In this document: in pieces, positions 62,831-64,000 of the stretch | How the letters are laid out: every line of letters begins with the position of its first letter | Numbering within the stretch: the stretch's first letter is position 1 | DNA from: Taeniopygia guttata | Taxonomy: Eukaryota > Chordata > Aves > Passeriformes > Estrildidae | Assembly: GCF_048771995.1 (NCBI RefSeq) | Contig: NC_133043.1 | Coordinates: 11,151,001-11,215,000, forward strand | DNA length: 64,000 bases | Reading direction: 5' to 3' | Translations under genes and position numbers: made by a program | The notes under the pieces: generated by a model | Told to the model about the DNA's origin: nothing | The model's database searches: none | Seen by the model: the letters and a program-made list of their open reading frames with translations, nothing else

Positions 62831-63270
62831 AACCAGCCCTCACACCACCCTTAACCTCACCCTAAAAACCACCCCTCCCTGGGTGGGGAGTGCACAGTGG
62901 AGGTTAGGGGGCCAAGGGACAGTGTCGGGGGCTTGGGGTGTCACACAGACATTGCGGGCTGAGGGGCAAATAGGGAGGACTTGACAAGTGGAGAGCTGAC
63001 ACTGAGGGTTAAGGGTACAAAGGACAGGACATAGGGTACCAGGAAGGCTTAGGGTACAGAAGCAGCCCTCACCCCAGCCCTAAGCTCACCCCAATCAGCA
63101 TCCCTAGAACACCAGTTTTCCCCAACAGCAGCTACAGGCAGTGACCCTAATGCTGGGACAGCCCCGGAACCCCCCCAGCAGCTGCAGGCAGTGACTTTAA
63201 TTAAAAGGTAGGGATGATGTTTGCTGGCTAGAGATCGACTGGTAGAGCCTGGTGACTGAGCACTTTTTTT
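62831..63270. other. subtelomeric G/C-rich sequence with short repeats
   Basis: Contains CCCTAA-like words (CACCCTAAAAACC near 62,860), AGGGTACAG-type words and two copies of CAGCAGCTRCAGGCAGTGAC (about 63,126 and 63,176). No gene recognised. Confidence 0.5.
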
Positions 63271-63277
63271 AGTGGTT

Positions 63278-63312
63278 TGTTTTGGTTTGGTTTGGTTTGG
63301 TTTGGTTTGGTT
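63278..63312. repeat. (TTTGG)n microsatellite
   Basis: About six uninterrupted TTTGG units, followed by a T run. Confidence 0.9.
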
Positions 63313-63860
63313 TTTTTTAGTGTTTTTAAAGGATATTTGAGGGTTTTCTCACAGGAGCTTTTTAGGAACTTTCTGGGAACATTTAGGATGCCTTTAGGAC
63401 TTTTTCAGGGCTTTAAAAAGATTTTTTTAAGGTATTTTAAGGGCTTTCTTAGTACTAATTAGAATTTTAAGTGGGTTTTTTGGGGGGGGGCTGTTCTTGG
63501 GGTTTTTTTAGGACTATTTAAAATTGTTTAGGGCTTTTTTAGGACTATTGGGGGTATGTGGAGGGCTCCTAGGACTCGGGTCTTTTTAGGTTTCTTGAGG
63601 GAAGTTTAATGGATTTTAAGGTCTTATCAGTGTGTTTTAAGGATTTTGGGGCTGCTTTTAGAGCTCTTTTAAGAATATTTAGCCTTTTTTTAAAGGTTCT
63701 TTGGGGATTTTTAGGGGTGTTTTAGGGGTTTTTTTAAGTAGGGTATTTTTATTGTATTTTAAGGGTATTCTGAGGCTATTTTTATGTTTTTGTGGGGGTT
63801 TTAAGACATTTTGAAGATAAGGTTTTTTTGGGGTGTTTTTATGGGTTTTTAGGGTCTTTT
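63313..63860. repeat. T/G-rich degenerate repeat with TTTTTAGG words
   Basis: TTTTTAGG, TTTAGGGCTTTT, TTTTAGGGGT and GGATTTTTAGGGG words recur every 15-40 bp on the plus strand for about 550 bp. It looks like low-complexity sequence possibly derived from telomere-type repeats with extra T. There are many G runs, and no coding content. Confidence 0.65.
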
Positions 63861-64000
63861 CATGGCATAGAGGCTGAAGGGCAGCTTGAGGGGCACTGTG
63901 TGGGCTTGAGGGTGACAGAGGCTGGGAGCTGAAGGAAGAACAGGGGGAGGGGACAGTGGGTAACACAGAGAGATGCTGAGGGGGGCAGGGGCAGCTGGAG
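63861..64000. repeat. return of the G-rich minisatellite at window end
   Basis: GAGGCTGAAGGGCAGCTTGAG, GGGTGACAGAGG and ACAGAGAGATGCTGAGG words match the 62.4-62.8 kb minisatellite, so the same family continues past the window edge. Confidence 0.65.

Noticed and set aside
62335-62843. Minus-strand proline/serine-rich open frames of 130-155 codons
   Set aside because: They follow the 100-bp minisatellite period and carry no other signal.

Overview
The window looks like vertebrate, most probably bird, nuclear DNA. The signs are compact introns with GT/AG borders, a CR1-type LINE 3' tail, long single-copy stretches with few repeats, and the neighbours COPRS and UTP6 in the same order and orientation as on human 17q11.2. 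Species and chromosome cannot be fixed from sequence alone.

Layout. 1-45,100: a repeat-poor intergenic stretch with short random open frames only; no coding exon, tRNA, rRNA or microRNA was recognised. 45,185-48,197 (minus): COPRS, three coding exons, complete, with a CpG island promoter at about 48,540-49,015. 48,990-49,075: tail of a CR1 element. 49,423-50,863 (minus): four well-preserved exons of UTP6 near its C-terminal end; the terminal exon and all upstream exons are not visible. From about 50.9 kb the character changes. 51,490-57,415 (plus) holds a TATA/CCAAT promoter, a two-exon 5' end, a tandem array of about 1.26-kb units each carrying the same small exons with matching splice phases, and a unique 3' end. 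I do not recognise this gene. 57.4-61.0 kb is a patchwork: unidentified minus-strand open frames, a TATG-rich minisatellite, a pyrimidine tract, a long inverted repeat and a solo-LTR-like element. 61,080-61,830 is a CpG-rich block that ends in a regular 36-bp array alternating GCCGCCATCTTTG (YY1-type) with CACGTG/ACGTCA sites. 61,886-61,956 carries degenerate TTAGGG repeats running 5'->3' toward the right end. 62.1-64.0 kb is minisatellite and G/T-rich subtelomere-like sequence.

Reading as a whole: a conserved single-copy locus is cut off at about 51 kb against subtelomeric DNA. COPRS encodes a PRMT5 partner of chromatin and UTP6 a ribosome-biogenesis factor. The two candidates for something undescribed are the tandem exon-cassette gene and the 36-bp YY1/E-box array, which sits directly beside TTAGGG repeats in the orientation expected of a promoter for telomeric-repeat RNA.
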